Numbered from the stretch's first letter, positions 20,319 to 31,049 are shown. The stretch is 64,000 nt of DNA from Bordetella petrii (GCA_017745595.1 WMBV01000025.1:1-64000); one strand, 5' to 3'. Notes: a model not told the origin generated them from the sequence alone. Program-made: numbers and translations.

Positions 20319-21175
20319 AACGGTTCCTGCACGGCCAGCTCGGGCCGCGGGTTGGCGCGCATTCGGGCCGGGTACTCGACCAGGCGATGGGCCAGCAGGC
20401 CGACCACCTGGCCGATGACGATCAGGGTGGGCGTGTCGATACGCTGGTTGCGCGCCATGTCGCCCAGGCCGCGCAGCGTGCCGCGCACGGTGTGCTGGTC
20501 GTGCCGCGTGCCGTTGATGACCAGCATGGCCGGGGTATGGGCGGGCCGGCCGGCGGCGATGAGTTCGCGCGAGATTTCTTCGAGGCTGGCCAGGCCCATG
20601 TAGAACACCAGCGTGCAGCCCGGGTCGGTTAGGGTATGCCAGGGCAGCGCCAGCGTGCCGTTGTGCTGCACATGGCCGGTGATGAATTGGCACGAATGCG
20701 CCAGGCCGCGGTAGGTAAGCGGGATGCCCGCGTACGCGGTACAGCCCGAGGCCGCCGTGATGCCCGGCACCAGTTGGCAATCGACGCCGTGGGTCAGCAG
20801 GAAGTCGAGTTCTTCGCCGCCCCGGCCGAAAATGAAGGGGTCGCCGCCTTTCAGGCGCACCACCCGCATGCCGTGCCGGGCCAGGCGCAGCAGCAATTCG
20901 TTGATCTCGCCTTGCGGCAGGCTGTGCCGCCCGCTGGCCTTGCCCACGTAGTAGTGGCGACAGGTCGTGGGCAGCTGGTCGAGCAGCGCCTGGCTGACCA
21001 GGCGGTCGTAGACCAGCGCGTCGGCCTGCAGCAGCAGGCTCCAGGCGGCCACGGTGAGCAGGCCGGGGTCGCCCGGGCCGGCGCCGACCAGGGCGACTTC
21101 GCCGGGCCGTAGCGTGCGCTGCAGCGCGGGGGGCAGGGTGATCGGATGAGGCAGGGCGGTATTGGGAAGTTTCAT
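20309..21175 (-). CDS. nirE: NirE, uroporphyrinogen-III C-methyltransferase
   Basis: SUMT, 288 aa. It converts uroporphyrinogen III to precorrin-2 with SAM, the entry to heme d1 synthesis. All family motifs are intact: VGAGPGDPGLLT, VYDRLVS, VGKASGRH, VRLKGGDPFIFGRGGEE, VPGITAASGCTAYAGIPLTYR and YMGL. It stands between nirJ and nirN. This complete copy contrasts with the decayed SUMT region in the CysG-like protein at 36107-37102. Confidence 0.95.
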   Translation of the reverse strand: MKLPNTALPHPITLPPALQRTLRPGEVALVGAGPGDPGLLTVAAWSLLLQADALVYDRLVSQALLDQLPTTCRHYYVGKASGRHSLPQGEINELLLRLARHGMRVVRLKGGDPFIFGRGGEELDFLLTHGVDCQLVPGITAASGCTAYAGIPLTYRGLAHSCQFITGHVQHNGTLALPWHTLTDPGCTLVFYMGLASLEEISRELIAAGRPAHTPAMLVINGTRHDQHTVRGTLRGLGDMARNQRIDTPTLIVIGQVVGLLAHRLVEYPARMRANPRPELAVQEPLCG

Positions 21176-21198
21176 GGTGGCAGGCCGGGTGTGATGCT

Positions 21199-22389
21199 TC
21201 AGGCAGGCGGTTGCGCCGCCCAGGGCGTGGGGGCGGACGGCTGGCCGGTTTCGGTGTCGCTGAGGTGGCAACCGGGGTCGGCGCCCCAGAGGTCGCCCGC
21301 CGCCCAGGCGCGCGTGCGGGTGTTGCCGTTGCAGATGGGCAGCCACTGGCAGGTGGCGCAGCGCCCGCCTACGGAGCGGGGGTGCTGGCGCAACTGCAGC
21401 AGCAGGGGATGGGGCCGGTTGATCCAGATGTCGCGAAACGATTGCTGCCGCACGTTGCCGACCTGGTGTTGCCACCAGTAGGTGTCGGGGTGCACGTCGC
21501 CGGTGTTGTCGATATTGGCGATGCCGCTGCCCGAGGCATTGCCGCCCCAGGCGCGCAGCATGGTTTCCAGCCGCGGGGCGTGCTGCGGCATGCGCTGGCG
21601 CACCCACTGCAGCAGCAAGATGGCATCGGCGTCGTTGTTGCCGGTGACGAAGTCGGTGTCCAGGCCGGCGCCGATATCGGCCCAGGCGCGCTCGAACAGC
21701 AAGTGCACCGCGTCGCGCGTGATCTGGCGGTGCGCGTCGAACTTGCTGCTGCGCTTGCCGCGGCCGCTGTAGTTCAGGTGGGAAAGATAGAACTTCTGGA
21801 CGTCGTGTTCGCGCATCAGGCCCAGGATGGCGGGCAATTGTTCGGCGTTGTGCTGCGTCAGCGTGGTGCGCAGGCCCACGCGGATGCCATGGCGGCGGCA
21901 AAGGTCGATGGCACGCATGGCGGCCGCGAAACTTCCCGGCATCTGGCGCCAGTGGTCATGGACTTCCTGCAGGCCGTCGATGCTGATGCCGACGTAGTCG
22001 AATTCGGCCGCCGCGACCGATTCGATATTGTGCGGGCCGATCAGTGTGCCGTTGCTGGACAGGGCCACGAAAAAACCCTGCGCGCGCGCATGGGCGGCCA
22101 GTTGGAAGATGTCGGGGCGCAGCAGGGGTTCGCCGCCCGAAAGAATCAGCACGCGCACGCCGGCGGCGCGCAGGTCGTCGATGACGCGCAGCGCCTCGGT
22201 GGTGTCGAGTTCGTTGCGGAACGGGCTGTCGGCCGAGGTGGCGTAGCAGTGCTTGCAGGTCAGGTTGCAGCGCCGCAGCAGGTTCCAGATGACGACGGGC
22301 GGACGCTTCCCGGGATTCGCGCAGGCGCGCGATTCTGGCGCGGTGTCCGGGTGGACGAGGGCGCGCAGGTAATGGCTGATTCTTAACAT
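21199..22389 (-). CDS. nirJ: NirJ, radical SAM heme d1 biosynthesis protein
   Basis: 396 aa. The radical SAM cluster motif CNLTCKHCY lies near residues 41-49, followed by LSGGEPLLRPD. A C-terminal SPASM-like set of cysteines (CATCQWLPIC..C) probably binds a second Fe-S cluster. It replaces two propionates of didecarboxysiroheme with oxo groups. The ATG at 22389 (MLRISHYLRAL) fits the family start. Confidence 0.95.
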   Translation of the reverse strand: MLRISHYLRALVHPDTAPESRACANPGKRPPVVIWNLLRRCNLTCKHCYATSADSPFRNELDTTEALRVIDDLRAAGVRVLILSGGEPLLRPDIFQLAAHARAQGFFVALSSNGTLIGPHNIESVAAAEFDYVGISIDGLQEVHDHWRQMPGSFAAAMRAIDLCRRHGIRVGLRTTLTQHNAEQLPAILGLMREHDVQKFYLSHLNYSGRGKRSSKFDAHRQITRDAVHLLFERAWADIGAGLDTDFVTGNNDADAILLLQWVRQRMPQHAPRLETMLRAWGGNASGSGIANIDNTGDVHPDTYWWQHQVGNVRQQSFRDIWINRPHPLLLQLRQHPRSVGGRCATCQWLPICNGNTRTRAWAAGDLWGADPGCHLSDTETGQPSAPTPWAAQPPA

Positions 22390-22509
22390 GGGGATTCTCG
22401 GGGCGCGGCGGGCTGATGGTCGGCCCGCCTGGGCATGGCTGCAGCATCGCCGAGGCATGCCGTAAACGCCTTGACCGTAAACAATAAGACCTGATGAAGC
22501 GCGCCGCGG

Positions 22510-23010
22510 CTACGCGCGCGGCGGCAGGCGCAGGCCCGTTTTTTTCAGGATGCGGCTGCTGACCAGCATGTCGTCGGCCAGCGTGGCGCGGCCAAGCAGG
22601 TTGCGGATGTGTTCGCGGTACTGCTGGATTTCTTCGGCGCTGCGGCCATGCACCATGGCGAACAGGTTGTAGCGCCAGCCGCGGCGGCGCGGCCGCCGAT
22701 AGCAGTGGCTGACGAAAGGCAATGCCCCCACTTGCGCGCCGAGCCGGTCGATTTTTTCGTCGTCGACGTCCCAGACGGTCATGCCGTTGTGCCGATAGCC
22801 CAGCCGGTAGTGGTTGGGCACCGCCGCGATCCGCCGGATGGCGCCGGCATCGTGCAGCCGGTGCAGCAGGGCCAGCGCGGCATTGGGGCTGAGATCGAGC
22901 TGCGCGCCCAGCCAGGCCCAGGGATTGGCCACCAGCGGCAGGCCGGCCTCGGTCAGGCGGATCAGGCGCTCGGCCAGTTGGGCATCAGACGGGGAAATGC
23001 AGACCGACAT
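22510..23010 (-). CDS. nirH: NirH, siroheme decarboxylase subunit
   Basis: 166-aa AsnC/Lrp-like protein of the NirD/L/G/H set that converts siroheme to 12,18-didecarboxysiroheme. A helix-turn-helix-like N-terminal half precedes the motif SHCYRRPRRRGWRYNLFAMVHG. The start at 23010 overlaps the nirG 3' end by 26 bp. The symbol follows the Pseudomonas order nirFDLGHJEN, which this cluster keeps exactly. It is separated from nirJ by about 120 nt. Confidence 0.88.
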   Translation of the reverse strand: MSVCISPSDAQLAERLIRLTEAGLPLVANPWAWLGAQLDLSPNAALALLHRLHDAGAIRRIAAVPNHYRLGYRHNGMTVWDVDDEKIDRLGAQVGALPFVSHCYRRPRRRGWRYNLFAMVHGRSAEEIQQYREHIRNLLGRATLADDMLVSSRILKKTGLRLPPRA

Positions 23011-23428
23011 GGTAGGTGTGTTCTTTGGGCAGGTTGAGGACGTGCAGCCCCGTACGCTGTTCGATGCGCTCGATGGCGCGCGCGACATCGGCGGGCGACG
23101 CGCAGGCCAGCACGAACCACATGTTCCAGGCATGTTCGCGCAGGTAGTTGTGGGCGACTTCGGGCATGTCGGCCAGCAGGGCGGCGACTTCGTCGATACG
23201 GGACGGCGGCACGCACAGCGCGGCCAGGGTGAACGCGCCGCCCAGGCACTCGATGTCGAACATGGGGCCGAAGCGGGTCAGCGTGCCGTCGTCCAGCCAG
23301 GCACGCACCCGTTCGCGCAAGGTGCGCCCGGGCACGCCGAGTTCGGCGGCCAGGGCCTCCCAGGGCCGGGGCACCAGCGGCAAGCCGCGCTGCAGCAGGT
23401 TCAGCAGGTGCCGATCGAGTTCATTCAT
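22985..23428 (-). CDS. nirG: NirG, siroheme decarboxylase subunit
   Basis: 147 aa, of the same AsnC/Lrp-like fold. The motif [19 protein letters not shown] near residues 85-105 is the NirD/NirG version of the active region, and the C-terminus ends [15 protein letters not shown]. Its length equals Pseudomonas NirG. It overlaps both nirL and nirH. Confidence 0.88.
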   Translation of the reverse strand: MNELDRHLLNLLQRGLPLVPRPWEALAAELGVPGRTLRERVRAWLDDGTLTRFGPMFDIECLGGAFTLAALCVPPSRIDEVAALLADMPEVAHNYLREHAWNMWFVLACASPADVARAIERIEQRTGLHVLNLPKEHTYHVGLHFPV

Positions 23429-23930
23429 GGTTGTTTCCTGGCGCGTAGCGGCCGCCGCACTGTTTGAACGCCCGGGTGCTGAACAGCAGGCGGTGCGGCA
23501 AGTGGTGCAGTCCGGCTTCGCGCAGCAGCAGGTCGATGCGGGCCCGGACTTCGTCGCGCCGCCGGCCGTGCACCATGCAGAACAGGTTGTAGGGCCAGTC
23601 GGGCAGCCTGCGCGGCCGCTGATAGCAAAGATTGACGCCCGCGGCGCCCCCCAATTGCCGGCCGGCCTGTTCCACCAAAGCGTCGGGCACGTCCAGCACC
23701 AGCATGGCGTTGGCCCGGAAGCCCAGCGCGCGATGATTGAGTACCAGGCCGACCCGGCGGAACAGGCCGCTGTCGCTCCAGTGCCGCATCTGCGCCAGCA
23801 CCGCGTCTTCCGTGGCGCCGATCTGTTCGGCCAACTGCAAGTACGGTTGGGCGGCCAGCGGCAACCCGGTCTCGAGCAGGCGGCGCAGTTGCCGCGCCTG
23901 GGACGGAGCCAGCGCCGGATGGGTGTTCAT
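23421..23930 (-). CDS. nirL: NirL, siroheme decarboxylase subunit
   Basis: 169 aa, with the NirL/NirH-type motif [23 protein letters not shown]. It forms part of the heteromeric siroheme decarboxylase. The start at 23930 overlaps the nirD stop (ATGA). It resembles nirH in domain plan, and nirD resembles nirG, so the four genes look like two old duplications. Confidence 0.88.
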   Translation of the reverse strand: MNTHPALAPSQARQLRRLLETGLPLAAQPYLQLAEQIGATEDAVLAQMRHWSDSGLFRRVGLVLNHRALGFRANAMLVLDVPDALVEQAGRQLGGAAGVNLCYQRPRRLPDWPYNLFCMVHGRRRDEVRARIDLLLREAGLHHLPHRLLFSTRAFKQCGGRYAPGNNHE

Positions 23931-24403
23931 GCCGGGGCCTCGAGCGGAAAACCCAGGTCGATGCGATAGGCCTGGACCATGGGCAGGTCGAGTGGCGCGA
24001 GGCCGGTGGTGGCGGCGATGTCGGCCAGGACCTGCTCGATGCGGTCGCGGTGCGGCGCCGTGATGACGAACCAGAGGTTGTAGCGGTGTTCGCGCAGGTA
24101 ATTGTGATTGACTTCGGGGTATTGGCTGATGCGCGCGGCCACAGCCGGGATGTCGCGCGGCGGCACGGGCAGGGCCGCCAGGGTGCTGGCGCCGGCCCGG
24201 CGGTGTTCGAACACCGGGCCGACCCGATTCAACGCCCCTTGTTGCCGCAGGCGGCGCAGTGTGTCGAGCAGTTGTTGTTCGCTGCACCCCAGGGCTTGCG
24301 CCATGGCCTGGTAGGGGCGCGCGCACAGCGGCATGCCATGCTGGTACGCGTTCGCCGCGCGCAGCGCCAGGTCGCCGAGCGCCGGTTCACAGGCCTGTTG
24401 CAT
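23927..24403 (-). CDS. nirD: NirD, siroheme decarboxylase subunit
   Basis: 158 aa, starting [20 protein letters not shown], with [21 protein letters not shown] as the active-region motif and [18 protein letters not shown] at the end. It partners with NirL, G and H in siroheme decarboxylation. Its start lies inside the nirF 3' end (17-bp overlap). Confidence 0.88.
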   Translation of the reverse strand: MQQACEPALGDLALRAANAYQHGMPLCARPYQAMAQALGCSEQQLLDTLRRLRQQGALNRVGPVFEHRRAGASTLAALPVPPRDIPAVAARISQYPEVNHNYLREHRYNLWFVITAPHRDRIEQVLADIAATTGLAPLDLPMVQAYRIDLGFPLEAPA

Positions 24404-25562
24404 GGGCCCTGCTGGTGAAGAAGATGCCGCTGGGGCTGGGCGCGGGCAGCCTGCCCACGATCTCGATTCGGTAGGGGTCCCAGATCTGGACCTCTGCGCC
24501 ATCGCGCACGGAAATCCATAATTGATCGCCGCGCGCGGTGAATTCCATATGGAGCACGGCGGGGCCGGGCTCCAGCGTGGCGATGACACGCTGGGTCTCG
24601 GTGTCGATGACCTGCACCTTGTGATTGTCGGGGTGCGCGAAATTCACCCAGACCTGCCGTCCGTCGGGACGGGCCATGACGAACACCGGCTGTCCCGCCA
24701 CGTCGATGGCGCCGGTTTGCTGCCAGGTGCCGGTGTTCATGACCAGCACCTGGTGGTGTCCCACCGCCGGCACGAAGGTCTGGCCGCCGGCGACCGTCCA
24801 GCCTTCGAGGTGGGGCATCTTGTATACCGGCAGCTTGCGCTCGCCGCGCCCGTAGTGCCCCAGCACGCGCCGCACGCCGCGTTCGGGGTGCCACAGGTCG
24901 AGCTGGGCCATGCCGTTCTCGCCGAACAGGCCGGCCAGGTAATAGCGCCCGTCGGGCGTGAGCAGTGCGTCGTAGGGCTGATTGCCGATGCCGGTATGGC
25001 GGCTGACGACGGGCTGGCCTGGCTGGCTGAAGTCGGCCACCCAGATTTCGCCGGTATCGAACAGGCTGTATATGAAGCGCTGGCCGGGGGCGTCGGCCAC
25101 GCCCACCACGCGCGACCGGCGTTCGGTGCCGGGCACCACGGTGGCCGGGATGTCGGCCACCAGCGCCAGCGTGCGCGCATCGAATACCTTGACGCCGCCC
25201 GGCTCGTAGTTGCCCACGGCGATCAGGGTGCCGTCCTGGCTGATGGCGCCCCCTATGCTGTTGCCGCCCTGCACGACGCGCCGGTCGATGCGGCGGGCAA
25301 GCAGGTCGACCTTGGTCAGGCCTCCGTCGCGCCCGAACACGTAGGCATAGCGCTGGTCGCGCGAGAACACGACCGAGGCGTGAGAGAGGTCGCCCAGCCC
25401 TTCGACACGCCCCAGGCTGGTGCGCCCGGTGCTTTCGACGATTTGCAGGCTGCCGGTGGCGCGTTCGATGACGACGCCGAGATCGCCGCTGCCGCGCAAG
25501 CCGGGTTGCGCGCAACCGGCCAACCAAAGGCCGACCAGCAAAAAGAGTAGAGAGCGCATCAT
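24387..25562 (-). CDS. nirF: NirF, heme d1 biosynthesis propeller protein (lipoprotein)
   Basis: 391 aa, an eight-bladed propeller without a c-type heme motif, related to the d1 domain of NirS and to NirN. The N-terminus is a lipoprotein signal with lipobox LAGC (C17), so it should be anchored on the periplasmic side. It is needed for a late step of heme d1 formation. Two adjacent in-frame ATG codons (25562 and 25559) could start it; the first overlaps the nirC stop. Confidence 0.93.
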   Translation of the reverse strand: MMRSLLFLLVGLWLAGCAQPGLRGSGDLGVVIERATGSLQIVESTGRTSLGRVEGLGDLSHASVVFSRDQRYAYVFGRDGGLTKVDLLARRIDRRVVQGGNSIGGAISQDGTLIAVGNYEPGGVKVFDARTLALVADIPATVVPGTERRSRVVGVADAPGQRFIYSLFDTGEIWVADFSQPGQPVVSRHTGIGNQPYDALLTPDGRYYLAGLFGENGMAQLDLWHPERGVRRVLGHYGRGERKLPVYKMPHLEGWTVAGGQTFVPAVGHHQVLVMNTGTWQQTGAIDVAGQPVFVMARPDGRQVWVNFAHPDNHKVQVIDTETQRVIATLEPGPAVLHMEFTARGDQLWISVRDGAEVQIWDPYRIEIVGRLPAPSPSGIFFTSRAHATGL

Positions 25563-25897
25563 GGGGGCGGGTGTCCTTGCAGAAGCCGGTCGGCCAGCCA
25601 GGCGATGTCCTGGTCGTCGAGCAGGGCATCCCAGTTGGGCATGGGCGTGCCGGGCCGGCCGTGGGTGATGGTGGCGATCAGGAGTTCGCGCGGCTTGCCG
25701 GCCAGCGCCTGGGAGGTCAGGGGCGGGCCCAGCCCACCGGTAAGGCGCAGGCCGTGGCACGAACCGCAGTCCTGCCGCAGCAGGTGCTCGAGCTGGCCCT
25801 GCCGCAGCATGCCGGGTTCGGCCCGGGCGGCCCCCAACAGGGCGCCGCCCAGAAAAATGCCGCCCAGCGCGGCCGCCATGCCGGAAAAACGTGCCAT
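25559..25897 (-). CDS. nirC: NirC, monoheme cytochrome c
   Basis: Periplasmic c-type cytochrome, 112 aa: signal peptide ending near ARA (residue 26), heme motif CGSCH (C44-H48), and a methionine ligand candidate in GTPMPNW. NirC-type cytochromes donate electrons to NirS or take part in heme d1 maturation. It is placed between nirB and nirF, with a 4-bp overlap to nirF. Confidence 0.93.
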   Translation of the reverse strand: MARFSGMAAALGGIFLGGALLGAARAEPGMLRQGQLEHLLRQDCGSCHGLRLTGGLGPPLTSQALAGKPRELLIATITHGRPGTPMPNWDALLDDQDIAWLADRLLQGHPPP

Positions 25898-25911
25898 CGC
25901 GGTGGCGCGCT

Positions 25912-26787
25912 TTATTGGCGGGCCGCGGTGATATCGGCCGCGGCGTCGATGCCCAGGTGGTAGCCCAGCGAGACATGGTGGTACCGGCCGGCGCTGTTGT
26001 CATCGTGGATGGCCACGCCGAAGTTGTAGACCTTGCCGGGTTCGAGCAGGACGTCGCCGGTTCCGCCGGCGAGCTTGCGGGTGAATTCGACCGTCCAGGT
26101 ATCGCCGTCGAGCTTGCCCTGCGCCGACACCAGCGCCTGGCCGCCCTGCATGACGCGTTCGGTGGCGATGTGGCCGTCGTAGGCCTTGTTTTCGCCGCTG
26201 CGCCATTGGTTCAGGTCGTAGAACACGCCGTCGGTCAGCGAGCCGCCCTTGACGTACTTGGTCTTGTCATCGGCCGCGCCGGGCATGGTGCGCGCATCGC
26301 CATGGCAGGCGCCCCAGCAGCCGCCCGGCTCGGCCAACTCGACCTTGCCGCCGGCTTCGAGCATGTACGCGATCTTGACGGGGTTGTCGGCGTCCATCTT
26401 GGCGCCGCCCGAGGCCGGGGGCTGGGTCCAGCTGAAGCGCAGGTACAAGGCTTCGTCATCGTGCGCGGCCTGGACCTTGACCTTGATCGAGGGCGCCTTG
26501 CCGGCGATGGGACTGGGCTCGAGCTTCTTGCCGCTGGCGATCAGCTGCCCCATGTTGGCCACTTCTTCGGAATGGCAGTCCATGCAGGTTTCGCCTTTTT
26601 TCAGGGCGCGGGCGCCGCCATGCTCGGTGCCCTTGGTGATCCATTCGACGGCCGAAGTGCCGGGATAGAACAAGGTGATTTCGGTGGCCTGCACCGAGTT
26701 CCAGTCGGACGGGGCGGCACCCTGCGCGAGGGAGGTCATCAGGACGAGCGCGGCGCCCACGGCGCCGGACAGCAGGGTTTTCTTCAT
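25912..26787 (-). CDS. nirB: NirB-like diheme cytochrome c-552 (EDH-type fold)
   Basis: Periplasmic cytochrome, 291 aa, with a signal peptide to about residue 23. There is one normal heme motif (CMDCH) and one with three residues between the cysteines (CWGACH). The region after it resembles the ethylbenzene-dehydrogenase-type heme domain. The position between nirT and nirC matches nirSTB of Pseudomonas stutzeri, where NirB is cytochrome c-552. The exact redox partner is not known from sequence. Confidence 0.82.
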   Translation of the reverse strand: MKKTLLSGAVGAALVLMTSLAQGAAPSDWNSVQATEITLFYPGTSAVEWITKGTEHGGARALKKGETCMDCHSEEVANMGQLIASGKKLEPSPIAGKAPSIKVKVQAAHDDEALYLRFSWTQPPASGGAKMDADNPVKIAYMLEAGGKVELAEPGGCWGACHGDARTMPGAADDKTKYVKGGSLTDGVFYDLNQWRSGENKAYDGHIATERVMQGGQALVSAQGKLDGDTWTVEFTRKLAGGTGDVLLEPGKVYNFGVAIHDDNSAGRYHHVSLGYHLGIDAAADITAARQ

Positions 26788-26824
26788 GGCGGGTTCCTTT
26801 TGGATAATGCGGGCGGCCGGGCCG

Positions 26825-27418
26825 CTATTCTTCGTCTTCGTCTGTCATGCCCTGCGGCTTGTGGTGCGCGATGCCCTTGTGGCAATCGATGCAGGTCATG
26901 TTGTCTTCGAGCGCCGTGGCATGCTGCTTGCGGGCGCGCTGCTTCTGCGCGTCGCTGCTCATGCTTGCCAGGCTGTGGCAGTTGCGGCATTCGCGCGAAT
27001 CCGAGGCCTTCATGCGCTGCCATTCGTTGCGGGCCAGTTCGAGCCGCTTGGCTTCGAATTTCTCGCGCGTGTCGATGGTGCCCACCAGCTTGCCCCATAA
27101 CTCTTTCGACGCCTGGACCTTGCGGATCATTTTGTAGGTCCAGTTCTTGGGCACGTGGCAATCGGGGCAGGTGGCGCGCACGCCGGTGCGATTGCTGTAG
27201 TGGATGGTTTCCTTGTATTCGGGATAGACGTTGTCGCGCATTTCGTGGCACGAAATGCAGAATGCCTCGGTGTTGGTGGCCTCGAGGGCGGTATTGAACC
27301 CCCCCCAGAACAACACGCCCAGTACGACGCCCACCAGTAGCAGAGTCGCGACCGAATACTTTGCACTGGGGCGCCGCAGCCGGGCGAAAAAGCCTTTCTT
27401 GCCGTGTAGGTTTGTCAT
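26825..27418 (-). CDS. nirT: NirT, NapC-family tetraheme cytochrome
   Basis: 197-aa membrane-anchored cytochrome: one N-terminal helix (about 22-42) and four heme sites, CISCH (54-58), CPDCH, CRNCH and CIDCH. It passes electrons from quinol toward NirS, possibly through NirB or NirC. It is a paralogue of napC at 1135-1752; long identical blocks ([27 protein letters not shown]) are easy to see. Confidence 0.93.
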   Translation of the reverse strand: MTNLHGKKGFFARLRRPSAKYSVATLLLVGVVLGVLFWGGFNTALEATNTEAFCISCHEMRDNVYPEYKETIHYSNRTGVRATCPDCHVPKNWTYKMIRKVQASKELWGKLVGTIDTREKFEAKRLELARNEWQRMKASDSRECRNCHSLASMSSDAQKQRARKQHATALEDNMTCIDCHKGIAHHKPQGMTDEDEE

Positions 27419-27427
27419 GATGAGTAT

Positions 27428-27453
27428 GGCGGTTCCCCGCTGGGGGAACCGCC
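27428..27453. other. Intercistronic hairpin between nirS and nirT
   Basis: An 11-bp perfect stem, GGCGGTTCCCC (27428-27438) with GGGGAACCGCC (27443-27453), loop GCTG. No T-run follows on the minus strand. It sits just behind the nirS stop, where it could stabilise the nirS end of the mRNA and allow nirS to be made in excess over the downstream genes. Confidence 0.75.
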
Positions 27454-27473
27454 GGTTGTGGAAACGGCGTTGA

Positions 27474-29168
<1,695 letters not shown>

Positions 29169-29240
29169 TTAGGGGGGCGCGGTTGCGACCCCGGGTCGCG
29201 GCACTGTGGGTAATCGGAAAACGCTGGACTCTTGGGGCGG

Positions 29241-29282
29241 ATCGTACTTAAGCCCCTCGGCCTCACGCTTGACTGCAGTCAA
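29241..29282 (-). promoter_or_regulatory. Dnr box and -10 of the nirS promoter
   Basis: TTGAC-TGCA-GTCAA at 29269-29282, with a TACGAT -10 on the minus strand at 29246-29241. The box centre is about 41.5 nt before an expected start near 29234, giving a leader of about 78 nt to nirS. Confidence 0.82.
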
Positions 29283-29298
29283 TTGAGTTGCCGGGGCG

Positions 29299-29312
29299 TT
29301 GACTGCAATCAA
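29299..29312 (+). promoter_or_regulatory. Second Dnr-type box, toward norQ
   Basis: TTGAC-TGCA-ATCAA, 30 bp (centre to centre) from the nirS box. A class II start for norQ would be near 29347; no good -10 hexamer is visible, so assignment to norQ is by position only. It could also add to nirS control. Confidence 0.65.
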
Positions 29313-29393
29313 GAGTGGCCGCCAGATGTCTTGAGAACCCTCGTCCCCGGCGGGTAAGGTGGGTTTGATCCAGGACATATAAAAAGGAATTGC

Positions 29394-30209
29394 ATGACCT
29401 CCCTCGCGGCCGCCGCGCCCGTCTCCATTACCCCGGATGCCCCCTATTACCAGCCGCTGGGCAACGAGGCGCAGTTGTTCGAACAGGCCTGGCGGCACGG
29501 CATGCCCGTGCTGGTCAAGGGCCCCACCGGTTGCGGCAAGACCCGCTTCGTGCAGCACATGGCGCATCGGCTGGGCTTGCCGCTGTATACCGTGGCCTGC
29601 CATGACGACCTCAGCGCCACCGACCTGGTCGGACGCCACCTGATCGGCGCCGATGGCACATGGTGGCAAGACGGCCCGCTGACGCGCGCCGTGCGCGAAG
29701 GCGGCATCTGCTATCTGGACGAAATCGTCGAGGCGCGGCAAGACACCGCGGTCGTGCTGCATCCGCTGGCCGACGACCGCCGCGAACTGTATATCGAGCG
29801 CACCGGCGAAACCCTGCAGGCCCCGCCGGGCTTCATGCTGGTCGTGTCATACAACCCGGGCTACCAGAATCTGCTCAAGGGCATGAAGCCCAGTACGCGC
29901 CAGCGCTTCGTGGCCTTGCGGTTCGGCTATCCGCCGCCCGCCGAAGAGCGTTGCATCGTCGCCGCCGAGGCGGGCGCCGACGAAGCCCTGGCGGGCCGCG
30001 TGGTCGAGCTGGGGCAGGCGCTGCGCCGGCTCGAGCATCACGACCTGGAAGAAGTGGCGTCGACCCGCCTGCTGATCTTCGCCGCCCGCATGATCCGCAG
30101 CGGCATGGCCCCGCGCGAAGCCTGCCTGGCCTGCCTGGCCGAGCCCCTGTCCGATGACCCCCAGACCGTCGCCGCCCTGATGGATATCGTCGATGTCCAT
30201 TTCGCTTGA
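29394..30209 (+). CDS. norQ: NorQ/NirQ, AAA+ ATPase for NOR activation
   Basis: 271 aa, MoxR/CbbQ-type AAA+ protein. Walker A GPTGCGKT is at 43-50 and Walker B ICYLDEI near 103. With NorD (VWA protein, 33174) it forms the pair thought to insert the non-heme iron into nitric oxide reductase. A ribosome site, AAGGAA, precedes the ATG. It diverges from nirS, the arrangement seen for nirQ in Pseudomonas aeruginosa. Confidence 0.93.
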   Translation: MTSLAAAAPVSITPDAPYYQPLGNEAQLFEQAWRHGMPVLVKGPTGCGKTRFVQHMAHRLGLPLYTVACHDDLSATDLVGRHLIGADGTWWQDGPLTRAVREGGICYLDEIVEARQDTAVVLHPLADDRRELYIERTGETLQAPPGFMLVVSYNPGYQNLLKGMKPSTRQRFVALRFGYPPPAEERCIVAAEAGADEALAGRVVELGQALRRLEHHDLEEVASTRLLIFAARMIRSGMAPREACLACLAEPLSDDPQTVAALMDIVDVHFA

Positions 30210-30792
30210 TGCGCCGCTGGCCGGCCGGCCAGGCCAACGGCGCCTGCCGGGCGACCTGGCGATGTGGTTTTTCATCCTGGCCGAACTGGCGGTGTTCGGC
30301 ATCCTGATCCTGGCCTTCGCCGTGACCCAGGCATTGCAGGCGCCGCTGTTCCACGCCGGCCGCCAGGCGCTCGACGCCTCGATGGGCCTGGCCCTGACCC
30401 TGAGCCTGCTGACCTCGGGCTGGTGCGCCGCCCAGGCGTTGTCCCGGGCCCGCCAGGGCCGGCGCGGGGCGGCGTGGCTGCTGTGCGCGGCGCTGGCCGC
30501 GGCGTCGTGCTACGTGGCCCTGAAGCTGCGCGAATATGGCCACCTGGCGAGCCTGGGGCTGGGGCTGGAGCACGATACGTTCTTCACCCTGTACTGGATC
30601 CTGACCGGCTTTCATTTCCTGCACGTGCTGCTGGGCATGCTGATACTGGCATGGCTGGCGTGGCGCTGCCGGGCCGGCGCTTACGGCCCCGGCCGCAGCA
30701 CCGGCATGGAGTCGGGCGTGCTGTACTGGCACATGGTCGACCTGGTCTGGGTGTTGTTGTTTCCCGTGGTGTACCTGTTGGGCCGAGCATGA
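30193..30792 (+). CDS. norE: NorE (NirO), oxidase subunit III-like protein
   Basis: 199-aa membrane protein with five helices, related to subunit III of heme-copper oxidases (HDTFFTLYWILTGFHFLHVL; YWHMVDLVWVLLFP). NorE and NorF are needed for full nitric oxide reductase activity in some denitrifiers. It overlaps norQ by 17 bp and norF by 4 bp. Confidence 0.9.
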   Translation: MSISLDAPLAGRPGQRRLPGDLAMWFFILAELAVFGILILAFAVTQALQAPLFHAGRQALDASMGLALTLSLLTSGWCAAQALSRARQGRRGAAWLLCAALAAASCYVALKLREYGHLASLGLGLEHDTFFTLYWILTGFHFLHVLLGMLILAWLAWRCRAGAYGPGRSTGMESGVLYWHMVDLVWVLLFPVVYLLGRA

Positions 30793-31049
30793 ACGAAACG
30801 TCGCGCCTGTTGTGTTATTGGCTGGGTCTGGCCCTGATGACGGTGGCCACGGTGCGGGTCGCCGGGGGCGCGTTGCTGCCCTGGCCGCATCTGGCCGTGA
30901 TTGCCCTGGCGGTGGCCAAGGCGTGGCTCATCATCGACGGCTTCATGGAACTGCGCCATGCGCCGCGCGCCTGGCGCCTGTTGCTGTTGGCGTGGCCATT
31001 CGCCATGGCGGCCGGGGTGCTGGCCGCCGCGCATCTGTCGGCGCACTGA
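30789..31049 (+). CDS. norF: NorF (NirP), small membrane protein
   Basis: 86 aa with three membrane segments, of the cytochrome c oxidase subunit IV-like size and topology (LIIDGFMELRHAPRAWR is the recognisable part). It is coupled to norE by an ATGA overlap. The role in NOR function is known only from mutants of related norF genes. Confidence 0.85.
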   Translation: MNETSRLLCYWLGLALMTVATVRVAGGALLPWPHLAVIALAVAKAWLIIDGFMELRHAPRAWRLLLLAWPFAMAAGVLAAAHLSAH

